38,545 nt of DNA from positions 175,379 to 213,923 of the forward strand of contig CAIJXV010000116.1 in NCBI GenBank assembly GCA_903824675.1, written 5' to 3'. Positions 1 to 8,490 of this stretch are shown here, piece after piece (positions within the stretch are counted from its first letter, which is position 1; each line of letters begins with the position of its first letter). The notes beneath the pieces are model-generated. The model had not been told where the DNA came from and made no database searches. It worked only from the letters and a program-made list of their open reading frames with translations. The position numbers and the translations under genes were made by a program. The stretch comes from an uncultured bacterium. Lineage in GTDB: Bacteria > Verrucomicrobiota > Kiritimatiellia > CAIKKV01 > CAIJXV01.

Positions 1-356
1 CGCTCAAAAACCATCTCGTTAATCCGCCGTTCGATCACGCGGTCGGGAATGGTCTGTCCGGTTTTGGCAAAGGCTTTCAGGATCAGGCGCCGCTCGATCA
101 AATCGTCAAGCGCCTTGGGATAGGCTTTCCGGAGCTGTTCCTCCAGATCGGAACCGTGGTAAACCTGACGCAATTTGGCGACCAGCGGCTCCAGCGTCTG
201 TCGAACATCGCCGATCGTAATCGCCTCATCATCCACGTAGGCGGCCATTCCGTCGAGTTGAACCGTCCGGGATTCGGCACCGAATGCCGGAATCCCCAAC
301 GCCGCCAGAAGGAACGCGACCGCCACTCCCCGCCCATAACGTAAAAAAAAGACCAT
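1..356 (-). CDS. SurA/PpiC-type periplasmic peptidyl-prolyl isomerase, N-terminal part (cut by window edge)
   Basis: Reading the minus strand from an ATG at 354-356 gives 118 codons, open to the window edge. The first 28 residues or so are a signal peptide: a basic N-terminus, a hydrophobic stretch (VAVAFLLAALGIPAFG) and a likely cut after AFGA. The mature start (AAYVDDEAITIGDVRQTL, later DDLIERRLIL and IPDRVIERRI) has the pattern of SurA_N domains: a short strand followed by helices that enclose a Lys/Arg-rich 'ALDxLIxRxLI' helix. The family chaperones outer-membrane proteins in the periplasm and often has one or two parvulin domains, which would lie beyond the window. An AAGGAGAG ribosome site lies about 9 nt upstream. 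It follows mcsB on the same strand with an 89-nt gap. The call rests on the N-terminal domain only. Confidence 0.7.
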   Translation of the reverse strand, partial: MVFFLRYGRGVAVAFLLAALGIPAFGAESRTVQLDGMAAYVDDEAITIGDVRQTLEPLVAKLRQVYHGSDLEEQLRKAYPKALDDLIERRLILKAFAKTGQTIPDRVIERRINEMVFE

Positions 357-391
357 GTGCCATCTCTCCTTAGAATCGCTTTCAGAAGGGC

Positions 392-420
392 ACTATGTCA
401 CATCCAGCCCCGTCGGGCAA
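392..420 (-). promoter_or_regulatory. possible promoter of the SurA-like gene
   Basis: On the minus strand TTGCCC (415-420) and CATAGT (392-397) are separated by 17 bp, upstream of the SurA-like start at 356. The fit to a sigma-70 box is moderate, four of six bases in each half. It suggests the SurA-like gene can be expressed apart from mcsAB. Confidence 0.3.
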
Positions 421-439
421 TTCGATTCCGGGGGACCGG

Positions 440-456
440 CGGCGTTCAAAACGCCG
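440..456 (-). other. short hairpin overlapping the mcsB stop codon
   Basis: CGGCGT and ACGCCG can form a 6-bp stem around a 5-nt loop that contains the mcsB TGA. No T-run follows, so it is not a typical intrinsic terminator. It could be chance in GC-rich DNA. Confidence 0.25.
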
Positions 457-1519
457 GCTCGGCGCCGGCTTCCTTCAAACGCTCGCGGACCATCATCGCC
501 CGCAATTGGTCGCGATCTTCCACCGGCAGATCCCGCCGCGCCTGTCGCTGCAGGTGGCCCGGCAGAATCGATTGCATCAGCCGGTTCAACTCCCCGCCCC
601 CCATCGAACGGACCAGATCCATTTCGATTCCCAATCGGAGGGCCGACAATAAATCCAGCGCCTCCTGGGAATTCAAGATATGAGCCTGCATCAAAATCCC
701 AAAAGCACGCCCGACAAAATCACGCAGGCGGGCCGGGTGCTTTTCCTGCAAACGGGCGCGGGCATTCCGCTCATGGGTCGTCAATTCCTGGACCACGGCT
801 TCCAGCCGGCGGATCAGGTCAATCTCCCCTTCGCCCAGGGTCATCTGGTTTGACACTTGGAACATGTTACCCATCGCCTCGGTTCCCTCCCCACCGATGC
901 CCCGCACTGCCAACCCGATCTTGTTCAGCCCTTTGACGACCGGCTCGACCTCGCGCATCAAACGCAAGGCCGGCAAATGAACCATCACGCTGGCCCGCAA
1001 ACCGGTTCCGACATTGGACGGACAGGCGGTCAGATAACCCAATTCCGGCGAGAAAGCATAGGGCACCAACTCACTTAACGCGGTATCGAAGGCGTCAATT
1101 TCCTCCCAGAGCCCCATCAGGTTGGCGCCGGGTCGCATCACCTGCAAGCGCAGGTGGTCTTCCTCATTGATCATGACGCTCAAACTTTCGTCCGACCGTA
1201 AAACCACCGCGCTCCCGCGATTTCGGGAGGCCAGTTCGGAACTGATCAGGTGGCGCTCACAGAGAATCTCGCGATCCACCGGATCGAGTTCAGACATCTC
1301 CCAACCCCAGGCGCCGTCCAAAAACGGCAGGGATTCGACCGCCGGACGAAGCCGGTTCAGGATACGGACGCATTCCTCTTCACCCGCCCAGCTCGGGAAG
1401 GCGGCCTGCCGGAGATTACGCGCCAGACGGATCCGGGCGCTGACCGCGATCTCGGTATCCGGACCGGCATCGGTCAACAGCCAGGCTCCGGGACGGCGAA
1501 TGAGGTCATCGACGGTCAT
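446..1519 (-). CDS. mcsB: protein arginine kinase McsB
   Basis: 357 aa, the normal length for McsB. It is an ATP:guanido phosphotransferase that phosphorylates protein arginine residues; in Firmicutes the mark targets proteins to ClpCP and controls CtsR. The phosphagen-kinase signatures are present: SARIRLARN near residue 27, NEEDHLR at about 118-124, the catalytic-cysteine motif TACPSNVGTGLR with Cys166, and GGEGTEAMGN with Glu211. All the expected catalytic residues are therefore visible, so it looks active. The ATG overlaps the mcsA stop in an ATGA, implying translational coupling, and AAAGGA lies about 8 nt upstream. No ctsR or clpC is in the window, so the substrates and partner protease are not known from context. 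Confidence 0.93.
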   Translation of the reverse strand: MTVDDLIRRPGAWLLTDAGPDTEIAVSARIRLARNLRQAAFPSWAGEEECVRILNRLRPAVESLPFLDGAWGWEMSELDPVDREILCERHLISSELASRNRGSAVVLRSDESLSVMINEEDHLRLQVMRPGANLMGLWEEIDAFDTALSELVPYAFSPELGYLTACPSNVGTGLRASVMVHLPALRLMREVEPVVKGLNKIGLAVRGIGGEGTEAMGNMFQVSNQMTLGEGEIDLIRRLEAVVQELTTHERNARARLQEKHPARLRDFVGRAFGILMQAHILNSQEALDLLSALRLGIEMDLVRSMGGGELNRLMQSILPGHLQRQARRDLPVEDRDQLRAMMVRERLKEAGAEPAF

Positions 1520-2091
1520 GGCGGGGTTCCTTTCGCCGGAACCCGAGCCAGCACCTCTTCAAGCAGGCGGATCTGGTCGCGGAGAAGGGCGGCTTCCTCG
1601 TAATTTTCAACGACGATCGCCGCTGCCAATTGTTTGTGAAGCTGTTCGGGAGTGGGCCCAACCGGGATTGAAGGCGTCTCTGCAGGTGACGAGGGAACCG
1701 GCACGACCGGCATGACAACCGGAGTCACCAGCCCTCCCGGCGGCGTTTTGCCCACATGGCGCTCACCCTTATGCATGGAAGCGATCAACGGCGCCAAATC
1801 CGCGGAAAAAGCAGTATAGCATTCGGCGCAACCCAGGCGGGAAGTTTTCTTGAAATCGCTCCGCCGCATGTGACAGCCGGGACAACTGCGTTCCGCACCG
1901 TCAGGCGTAGCCGCCCCTTCTTCCGGCACCCCGATTTTGAGGAGTAATTCCGACAGGGAAAGGGCATTTTGAAGGTTGACCCCACCCTGCTCGGCGCAGG
2001 ATTCACACAGGTGAATTTCCCGCACCTTGCCGTCCATCACCTGGGTGAGGTGAACCGTGGCCGGATTCGCACCACAGGCCTGGCATTTCAT
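1516..2091 (-). CDS. mcsA: McsA-type zinc-binding activator of McsB with UVR domain
   Basis: 191 aa. It opens with a CxxC pair (MKCQACG) and a second CxxC (HLCESCAEQG). A further zinc-finger set follows near residues 70-95 (CPGCHMR and LGCAECY). The C-terminal 45 residues form a UVR helix pair (PEQLHKQLAAAIVVENYEEA, then RDQIRLLEEVL). This zinc-finger plus UVR layout is that of McsA, which binds and stimulates McsB. The gene lies directly upstream of mcsB with a 4-nt overlap, which is the classical order. GGAG lies 7 nt before the ATG. The proline-rich linker between the zinc fingers and the UVR domain (about residues 115-145) is unremarkable. Confidence 0.88.
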   Translation of the reverse strand: MKCQACGANPATVHLTQVMDGKVREIHLCESCAEQGGVNLQNALSLSELLLKIGVPEEGAATPDGAERSCPGCHMRRSDFKKTSRLGCAECYTAFSADLAPLIASMHKGERHVGKTPPGGLVTPVVMPVVPVPSSPAETPSIPVGPTPEQLHKQLAAAIVVENYEEAALLRDQIRLLEEVLARVPAKGTPP

Positions 2092-2106
2092 GAATCAACT
2101 CCATCC

Positions 2107-2973
2107 CTAGATCGGCATCCCGTTTTGTGGAGCGAAAGCATGAAACAGCCCGGCGAGGCGGCGGGTCACGTCTCCGGGACGGCCCGTCCCGATCGTCCGA
2201 CGATCAATATTCACCACTCCGATCACCTCGGCCGCGGTCCCCGTCAAAAACACCTCGTCAGCCGTGTATAAATCATAACGGGTCAGCATTTCCTCGGACA
2301 CGCGCAGCCCCGCTTTCCGGGCCAGGTCCATCACCACATTCCGGGTGATCCCCTCCAGGGTTCCAGCCGATGGCGGCGGAGTGACGAGTCGATCGCCCCG
2401 CACCACAAAAATATTATCGCCGGTCGCCTCCGCCACAAACCCCTGCGGATTCAACATCACCGCCTCCATGCAACCGGCATTGATCGCTTCGATCTTGGCC
2501 AGAATGTTGTTCAGGTAATTCAGGCTCTTGATCGCCGGGTTGACCGATTCGGTGTGATTGCGGATCGTCCCCACGGTCACAATCGACAGGCCATCCTGGT
2601 AGAGTTTTTTGGGATATAACTGAATGGTCGCCGCAATGATGATCACACTCGGTTTGGAACACAGGTAGGGATTCAACCCCAGCGTGCCAACGCCCCGGGT
2701 CACCACGAGGCGAATATATCCATTCAGCGTTCCGTTCGCCCGGCAGGTCCGGACGACCGCCCGGCAGACCTGTTCTCGGGTCAGGGGGATTTTCAGAGCG
2801 ATCGCCTGGGCTGATCGGAACAGTCGATCCACGTGCTCCTTCAACATAAAGACCCGGCCATTGTATGAACGGATTCCCTCAAACACCCCATCGCCATAGA
2901 GCAAACCATGATCGAACACCGAGATTTTGGCGCTTTTCTCGGGCACGAGCTTGCCATCCAGGTAAATTTTCAT
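2107..2973 (-). CDS. ilvE: branched-chain amino acid aminotransferase (class IV PLP enzyme)
   Basis: 288 aa from the preferred start. It catalyses the last step of Val/Leu/Ile synthesis, transfer of the amino group from glutamate to the branched 2-oxoacid. Fold-type IV landmarks are MKIYLDGKLVPE at the N-terminus, HGLLYGDGVFEGIR, the PLP lysine in NPAIKSLNYLNN, and the cofactor-phosphate segments EATGDNIF and FLTGTAAEVIGV. The frame is open for 15 more codons to 3018, but ATG 2971-2973 has GGAG 10 nt upstream and matches the usual family start. D-amino-acid transaminase is a sister family; the motifs favour IlvE. It lies 15 nt upstream of mcsA and may share its transcript. Confidence 0.9.
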   Translation of the reverse strand: MKIYLDGKLVPEKSAKISVFDHGLLYGDGVFEGIRSYNGRVFMLKEHVDRLFRSAQAIALKIPLTREQVCRAVVRTCRANGTLNGYIRLVVTRGVGTLGLNPYLCSKPSVIIIAATIQLYPKKLYQDGLSIVTVGTIRNHTESVNPAIKSLNYLNNILAKIEAINAGCMEAVMLNPQGFVAEATGDNIFVVRGDRLVTPPPSAGTLEGITRNVVMDLARKAGLRVSEEMLTRYDLYTADEVFLTGTAAEVIGVVNIDRRTIGTGRPGDVTRRLAGLFHAFAPQNGMPI

Positions 2974-3034
2974 CGAATAACTCTCCAAATCCATATTCCG
3001 AGGACCGCGTTCTGCCATCCATATCGAATGGGTG

Positions 3035-3064
3035 ATTTAACCAAATTACCCCTGTCCCTGACAA
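3035..3064 (-). promoter_or_regulatory. possible promoter for ilvE-mcsA-mcsB
   Basis: On the minus strand TTGTCA (3059-3064) and TTAAAT (3035-3040) are 18 bp apart in an AT-richer gap, about 60 bp upstream of the ilvE start. It is the best sigma-70-like pair in this intergenic region. Confidence 0.35.
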
Positions 3065-3235
3065 GAATAAACCGTGTGCGCATTTTTTTGAAATTTGGGC
3101 TTTCATTTTGCACATTCCCCCTCTAGACTTATTCACGTGTTTAGCCGAATGACCACTCTAGGATATGAAGTGGACGGCTCGGTCCGAGTTTTAAGGCGCG
3201 GTTCTCTACCGCATGCAGGGATTTAAGGTGATCGT

Positions 3236-4669
3236 ATGGCGCATCCGTTGATTATCCAAGGGGGGATGGGCGTGGCCGTCTCCGGTTGGCCGCTGGCCAA
3301 TGCCGTGGCCCGCTTGGGCCAACTTGGCACTGTTTCGGGTACCGCTCTGGGTGCCATTCTCGCCCGTCGCCTTCAAATGGGTGACCCCGGCGGACACCTT
3401 CAGCGGGCCCTGTCTAATTTCCCCTTTCCAGCCATGGCGGATCGAATCCTCAAGACATTCCTGATCCCCGGTGGTAAGGCGCCGAATGCGCCTTTTAAAA
3501 CAAACCCACCGCCCATGTTGAATGCCGACCGTGCTTCTTTGGAACTCACCCTAACAGCCAACTTCGCAGAGGTTTACCTGGCCAAGGAAGGTCATTCCGG
3601 CGTGGTGGGCATCAATTATCTGGAAAAAATCCAACTCCCCACCCTTCCGTCCCTGTTTGGCGCCATGCTCGCGGGGGTCGACTATATTCTCATGGGTGCC
3701 GGTATTCCCCGCGCCATTCCCGGAATTTTAGACTCTTTCGCCGAAGGTAAACCCGCCAGCCTGCTCATCGACGTCATCGGCGCCCTGCCTGGCGAACAAT
3801 TCATCGATACCTTCAACCCTGCGGAATTCTGTGGCGCACCGCCCCCTAAAATGGCGCGGCCTTTTTTCCTCGGCATCGTCTCGTCTGACATTCTGGCCGC
3901 CACCCTCGCCAAAAAATCGTCCGGCCGAATCGACGGTTTCGTGGTCGAAGGCGAAACCGCTGGCGGACATAATGCGCCTCCCCGCGGCACCCTGCAATTG
4001 AGCGATACCGGCGAACCTCTCTATGGCCCTCGGGACCGGCCCAATATCGCACGCATGCGGGATCTGGGCCTGCCGTTTTGGCTGGCGGGCGCCTATGGCC
4101 GGCCTGAACAACTTCGCGAAGCCCTCAGCTTGGGTGCGACTGGCGTCCAGGTGGGTACCGCTTTTGCCTTTTGTGAGGAATCGGGAATCACTCCGGAAAT
4201 CAAGCACGAAGTCATTCGGCTCAGCCGGGCCGGTGAAACCCGGGTCTTTACCGATCCATTGGCCTCTCCCACCGGTTTTCCTTTCAAGGTCGTCGAACTG
4301 AAGGGAACCCTTTCAGAAGAATCCGCCTATCAACAACGGCGGCGCGTTTGCGACTTGGGCTATCTCCGTCACCTCTATCGGCGCGAGGATGGCACCGTCG
4401 GCTATCGCTGTCCTTCCGAGCCCGTTGCCGAGTATGTGCGCAAAGGGGGCGAAGAGGCCCATACTCATGGGCGCAAATGCATCTGTAATTGTCTCCCCGC
4501 AACGGTCGGGTTGCCCCAACTACGAAAAAAATCGGATGACACCATTTCCTATGAACTTCCCCTCCTGACCGCCGGGAATGATGCCGCTAATGTTAAAGAC
4601 TTTCTTCCGGAAGGAAGCGATACCTATTCGGTCGCCGATGTCATCTGTCGACTGCGGGGCAATCTCTAA
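3236..4669 (+). CDS. nitronate monooxygenase / FabK-like FMN TIM-barrel protein
   Basis: 477 aa, longer than usual NMO or FabK proteins (310-370 aa). The N-terminus (PLIIQGGMGVAVSGWPLANA) is the FMN-binding start of the 2-nitropropane dioxygenase family. Other family segments are VVEGETAGGHN (the H of the AGGH motif), FWLAGAYGRPEQLREALSLG and GATGVQVGTAF, which binds the FMN phosphate. The last 110 residues or so, including a Cys cluster (RKCICNCLPA), form an extension beyond the barrel. The enzyme may oxidise nitronates or reduce an enoyl substrate; the substrate cannot be told from sequence. AAGGTG lies 6 nt before the ATG. It is transcribed alone and converges on the sulfatase-maturase gene with a 1-nt gap. 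Confidence 0.8.
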   Translation: MAHPLIIQGGMGVAVSGWPLANAVARLGQLGTVSGTALGAILARRLQMGDPGGHLQRALSNFPFPAMADRILKTFLIPGGKAPNAPFKTNPPPMLNADRASLELTLTANFAEVYLAKEGHSGVVGINYLEKIQLPTLPSLFGAMLAGVDYILMGAGIPRAIPGILDSFAEGKPASLLIDVIGALPGEQFIDTFNPAEFCGAPPPKMARPFFLGIVSSDILAATLAKKSSGRIDGFVVEGETAGGHNAPPRGTLQLSDTGEPLYGPRDRPNIARMRDLGLPFWLAGAYGRPEQLREALSLGATGVQVGTAFAFCEESGITPEIKHEVIRLSRAGETRVFTDPLASPTGFPFKVVELKGTLSEESAYQQRRRVCDLGYLRHLYRREDGTVGYRCPSEPVAEYVRKGGEEAHTHGRKCICNCLPATVGLPQLRKKSDDTISYELPLLTAGNDAANVKDFLPEGSDTYSVADVICRLRGNL

Positions 4670-4670
4670 T

Positions 4671-5906
4671 TCACCCGCCTTGACGGGCTCCACAGCAATG
4701 TTTGAATTTTCGTCCGCTTCCACAGACACATAACTCATTTCGCCCGGGTCCCCGTCCATCCGGACGAATTCCAGGCGCCTGCCCCACGCGGCGGGCTCCC
4801 CGGATTTCTTCGGCCAGCTGTCCAAACCGATCCGCCGTGTGTTCATAAAACATCTGCCACCCCGCGCAAAGCCGGCTCACCGCATCCGCCGTCCGTCCCC
4901 CGCAAAGCCGGTGCTTCAAACAATCCCCGGCACAAATCCCCACCCATCGGCAGGCGGCACAGCGCGAATTCCATTGGCTCTTCTGTTCCCCAAACGCCCG
5001 GTAATTCGGGGCCGCCTGAAGCGCCTCCCAGCTGTCCGTCTGGAGATTTCCCAGGCGGCGATCCGCCTCCACAAAAAAATCGCAGGGATAAATATCCCCA
5101 TTGTGTTCAACCACAAAATACTGCCGGCAATCCGTTCCGAAATGACAAACCGAAATCGCGTCATCCACCAGACGGGCCAGGATCGAATCGAAAAGCCGGA
5201 TCGAAATCCGGCGAACATCCTGCGGATACCAGGCGTCAAAAAGGTCGCACAAAAACCGCCCCCAATCCGCTTCTGCCACAGTCCACGGCGCAACAGAACC
5301 CTCCGGTCCGTATTCCACGCAGGGAATGTACTGATGGAATCGATAGCCCTGGGCACAATGAAACCGATAAATCTCCTCCGCACGCCGCGCGGAATGAGAA
5401 GTGACCAAGGTCAGGATATTGAAGGACACCTCATGCCGTTGCAGGCAATCAATCCCTTGCCGGACCGCAGCATAAGTCCCCGCCCCCGCCCCGTTGCGGC
5501 GGTAATGATCGTGTATTGCCGCGGGACCATCCAGACTGACGCCCAGTAGAAACCGATAGTCGGCAAAAAGTCGGGCCAGGTCAGGAGTGATCAGCGTTCC
5601 GTTGGTTTGCAATCCATTGGCTACAACCGCTCCGGGTAAACCCATTTTTTGTTGCAGTTGAACGGCCCGCTGAAAAAAATCAAAACCCATCAGCAGAGGT
5701 TCCCCTCCCTGCCACCCAAACACATGCTGAGGTTGCGGCGTCCGCAGGTATCCCCCGATCAAAGCGGCCAACACCTCGTCCGACATGCGGTGGAGGGATA
5801 CCCCGGGATACAGTGCTGCACGATCCAGATAAAAACAATAGGGACACCGCAAATTGCAATCAGCCGAGGCAGGCTTGATCAATAAGGTGAAGGGCTTCAG
5901 GCTCAA
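4671..5906 (-). CDS. anaerobic sulfatase-maturating enzyme (radical SAM/SPASM) with C-terminal SEC-C motif
   Basis: 411 aa. The radical-SAM cluster motif is CNLRCPYC (Cys17, Cys21, Cys24). A SPASM region with many cysteines follows (CHFGTDCRQYF, IYPCDFF, SRCAACRWVGICAGDC), which holds the two extra Fe-S clusters of anSMEs. Such enzymes oxidise an active-site Cys or Ser of sulfatases to formylglycine. The last 20 residues or so form a SEC-C zinc motif (NELCVCGSGRKFKHCCG) also seen at the end of SecA. The start is TTG at 5904-5906 behind GAGGGG. It lies 8 nt after the sialidase-fold gene and is probably co-transcribed. No sulfatase is in the window, so its clients lie elsewhere. Confidence 0.88.
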   Translation of the reverse strand: MSLKPFTLLIKPASADCNLRCPYCFYLDRAALYPGVSLHRMSDEVLAALIGGYLRTPQPQHVFGWQGGEPLLMGFDFFQRAVQLQQKMGLPGAVVANGLQTNGTLITPDLARLFADYRFLLGVSLDGPAAIHDHYRRNGAGAGTYAAVRQGIDCLQRHEVSFNILTLVTSHSARRAEEIYRFHCAQGYRFHQYIPCVEYGPEGSVAPWTVAEADWGRFLCDLFDAWYPQDVRRISIRLFDSILARLVDDAISVCHFGTDCRQYFVVEHNGDIYPCDFFVEADRRLGNLQTDSWEALQAAPNYRAFGEQKSQWNSRCAACRWVGICAGDCLKHRLCGGRTADAVSRLCAGWQMFYEHTADRFGQLAEEIRGARRVGQAPGIRPDGRGPGRNELCVCGSGRKFKHCCGARQGG

Positions 5907-5913
5907 TTTCCCC

Positions 5914-7029
5914 TCACATCCGCCAGCGCGTGGCCATCAGGCAGGGCCACTCTCCCGGGTGGTCCACCTGGTAGTAAATCGTTACGATCGTCCCATCGTC
6001 GCACTCGACAGAAGCCGGATAACCCAAGTCCTCGTTCGGCGCGTCGGCCCGTAACACGATTTCATTCCGGTAGTCCCAGGTGCGTCCGCCATCTGATGAG
6101 AGGCAGGCGCGCTGGCCGGTGGGAGCATGGCGGATCCCGTAGGTGACCAGCAAACGCCCGTCCCGAAGCCGTATCAGATGTGGGGGTTTGCCCCATATTT
6201 CCGTTTTCCGGGGGACCGTCCACGTGTGGCCGCCATCAAAGGAGTCAAATTGCCACAAAAAGCAATTCTGGTCCTCCTGGATTTTAGGCCGCTCTTCGTA
6301 TCGGGTCAGGGCCATCAGATGGCCGGGTGTCACTTCGACCACATGCGGTTCGCCGAAATAGGCCTGCTGGACCGACCCGCCGGCCGGAACCGCAGGAAAC
6401 ATCGGAATGCGTCCGATATTGACCCACGTCCGGCCCTGATCGCGCGATTCCGAGCAGATCAGCGCGCTGGTTTTGTTTATCCGCTCATACGCGTTGTTTC
6501 CAACAAACAGCAAGCGGCCATCGGCGCACTCAATGGGGCCGTGCGGGGCCGTTGGCGGGACGCGAATAGGTGGCTCCCACGTGTGAGCCCCGTCGGTTGA
6601 CCACCGAAGCCAATGGCCTCTGCGCCCGGACGAGGGCTCGATCAATCCGTCAGAAGTCCAGTCCGCGACGTCCTGTTCCGAGACGGTCTTCATGTATTCG
6701 GGCCAGCGGCCCTCGCCGCCGTCCATCCGCCACTGCACTCGAAAGAGGGTAAACCAAGTCACAATGACCGTCCCGTCACGGCAAACGCAGAGCCCGGCGT
6801 CACGGTCATCCAGCGGCGTGTTGTTGATCAGTTCCGGCGGACTCCAGGTCACGCCACGATCCGGGGAGCGGACCAGGAACGTCTTTCCAAATGGACAAAC
6901 GTGCTTGTCTCGATCCCCGGAAAACACCACCAGCAATTCCCCTTTGGGTGTCGCGGCAATCGTTGGCCAGGCTATATATCGACCCGGTTGTTTGCAAATC
7001 ACTTTCGAATCGAGAATCTGCGGTTTCAT
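5914..7029 (-). CDS. sialidase-fold (BNR/Asp-box) protein
   Basis: 371 aa from the chosen start. Five Asp-box-like turns are visible: SPDRGVTW, STDGAHTW, SRDQGRTW, SFDGGHTW and SSDGGRTW, consistent with a six-bladed propeller of the sialidase superfamily. The FRIP motif of true sialidases is not seen; the N-terminal blade reads GRYIAWPTI instead. It is therefore probably another exo-glycosidase or sugar-binding relative. No signal peptide is apparent, implying a cytoplasmic location. The frame is open to 7104 (an ATGA overlap with the lipoprotein gene), but ATG 7027-7029 has AAAGGA 5 nt upstream. Its place next to the sulfatase-maturating enzyme suggests a role in sulfated glycan use (inference). 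Confidence 0.75.
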   Translation of the reverse strand: MKPQILDSKVICKQPGRYIAWPTIAATPKGELLVVFSGDRDKHVCPFGKTFLVRSPDRGVTWSPPELINNTPLDDRDAGLCVCRDGTVIVTWFTLFRVQWRMDGGEGRWPEYMKTVSEQDVADWTSDGLIEPSSGRRGHWLRWSTDGAHTWEPPIRVPPTAPHGPIECADGRLLFVGNNAYERINKTSALICSESRDQGRTWVNIGRIPMFPAVPAGGSVQQAYFGEPHVVEVTPGHLMALTRYEERPKIQEDQNCFLWQFDSFDGGHTWTVPRKTEIWGKPPHLIRLRDGRLLVTYGIRHAPTGQRACLSSDGGRTWDYRNEIVLRADAPNEDLGYPASVECDDGTIVTIYYQVDHPGEWPCLMATRWRM

Positions 7030-7100
7030 TGATGTCCTTTGCATCCGCGCGTCAAAGTCAATGTTTGTCATTTCATTTTCAGTGGACCCAACGGGGCGCT

Positions 7101-7496
7101 TCATTCTGACAGTTCTACAGTGTTGCTCTTCGTGTGAACGAACAGAAATCCTGCATCCTTTCCTGCCGGAGTGAGGAACCTGACCAAGAATATGTCATTC
7201 GTCCCCTGCACGACACCAACCGCCGGCATCGTAACGCCTTTCCGTAAGGCTGTCCTAAAAACGAACTCGTTGCCCAGCCGCCATGCTTTCGCCGATTCTC
7301 GCTCCTTCGGGCCTGGTTCTTTTGTGCGGTAGATTTCCGGTGGGATTACGACATGGTACTGCACCCCCACCTTCGGCAACCACTCAGACTGAACTGGCGA
7401 GATGAGGTTCTCCTCGTACGGCGCGGTCGTCGGCTCCGGATTGCGGCAACCGACCAGGCAACACAGCGCAACCGTTGCGATCAGTATTCCTTGCAT
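7101..7496 (-). CDS. small predicted lipoprotein, function unknown
   Basis: 131 aa. It begins with a lipoprotein signal: hydrophobic ILIATVALCCLVG and a lipobox LVGC, with the lipidated cysteine at residue 17. The mature part (EWLPKVGVQYHVVIPPEI; GNEFVFRTALRKG; FLVRFLTPAGKDAGFLFVHT) looks like a small beta-rich domain. I do not recognise the family. The gene sits between the Gfo/Idh and sialidase-fold genes on the same strand. Coding appears real because the frame is intact, starts with a proper secretion signal and fills the gap between its neighbours. Confidence 0.6.
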   Translation of the reverse strand: MQGILIATVALCCLVGCRNPEPTTAPYEENLISPVQSEWLPKVGVQYHVVIPPEIYRTKEPGPKERESAKAWRLGNEFVFRTALRKGVTMPAVGVVQGTNDIFLVRFLTPAGKDAGFLFVHTKSNTVELSE

Positions 7497-7550
7497 CTTC
7501 CGGTATGCCCCTACGTTTTATCCGGTTTCTGACCACATTTTCCGGCTCGT

Positions 7551-8453
7551 TTACAACCGAACCGTTACCCCGCCCTGGCGCCAACTCTGTTCGGCCGCCT
7601 CCAGAAAAGCCATCTCCTCAACGGTTTCTTTGAGTGCAACCGGACTTTTTCCGGTCCGGAAGAAGTCGACGATCGCCATCAACATCGCGGCGAAAGCCGG
7701 CGGTCCGTCGGCAGGTTGAAGATCGGTACGAACCCCTTCCGAGTTGAACAGCGTTCGGCCAAAAGGATTTTTGCCTGTCAACCGGAGACCGCGCATCACC
7801 CCCAACCGCCCTTCAGGCCATCGCCCGATAATGATATCCTGGGTCGTTTCGTGGAACGTCGTCACCTCTTTGCAACCACGGCCAAGATGGGCATAAAGCA
7901 GATCTGCCGAATGAATTCCGTACCAGTAATAGGCCGGGTAATCGTCAAGCAAACTCATCGGACCGAAAGTTTCAACTCCCTGCAAGCCGGTCAGATCGAT
8001 TCCGGCAGGACCGATAACCGGGGTAAATCGGATACTGGAAGAGGAAAAGACGGGCACTCCGACCCGAATCGAAAGATCGGCCAGCGCCCGGGCGTCGGCC
8101 CCCGAGCAGGTCAAGGGCTTATCGATAAATACCGGCTTGCCAAAACGAGTGAGAGCCTCAAATTGTTCGCGATGCTGGCGGCCATCCACACTGGTCAATA
8201 GAAACGCATCCATGCCTTTCGCCGCATCCTCGAGTGAGCCGCATATGCGAATGCCGTGGGTATCCCGCAAGGTTGCCGTAAACCCTTGCACCCGATCGCG
8301 ACTGACCGCACAGGCCGCACTTCCACCGGGAAAGGCCTGCACCACCCGAGCGCCGGACACATGGTATGGGGTTTCCGGCTTGTTAAGATTCTCGACAAAA
8401 CCGGCACAATGCGAGGTATCCAGCCCGATCATTCCAATTTTCAGTTCAGTCAC
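7551..8453 (-). CDS. Gfo/Idh/MocA-family oxidoreductase
   Basis: 300 aa from GTG 8451-8453, which has AAGGAG 6-7 nt upstream; the longer TTG frame to 8471 would put the ribosome site inside the gene. The N-terminal Rossmann strand (ELKIGMIGLDTSHCAGF) binds NAD(P) with a relaxed glycine motif. FIDKPLTCS is the family's EKP motif, whose Lys is catalytic, and YYWYGIHSADLLY supplies the H of the substrate site. These enzymes act on sugars, inositols and glycosides. Next to a sialidase-fold protein and a sulfatase maturase it probably serves carbohydrate catabolism; the substrate is unknown. Confidence 0.82.
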   Translation of the reverse strand: MTELKIGMIGLDTSHCAGFVENLNKPETPYHVSGARVVQAFPGGSAACAVSRDRVQGFTATLRDTHGIRICGSLEDAAKGMDAFLLTSVDGRQHREQFEALTRFGKPVFIDKPLTCSGADARALADLSIRVGVPVFSSSSIRFTPVIGPAGIDLTGLQGVETFGPMSLLDDYPAYYWYGIHSADLLYAHLGRGCKEVTTFHETTQDIIIGRWPEGRLGVMRGLRLTGKNPFGRTLFNSEGVRTDLQPADGPPAFAAMLMAIVDFFRTGKSPVALKETVEEMAFLEAAEQSWRQGGVTVRL

Positions 8454-8490
8454 AAGTCGCTCCTTCCGCAATGAGAGATGTATTCCAATG

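Noticed and set aside
3198-3212. Hairpin GCGGT-TCTCT-ACCGC upstream of the nitronate monooxygenase-like gene, as a riboswitch or terminator
   Set aside because: Only a 5-bp stem, no T-run and no conserved riboswitch feature.
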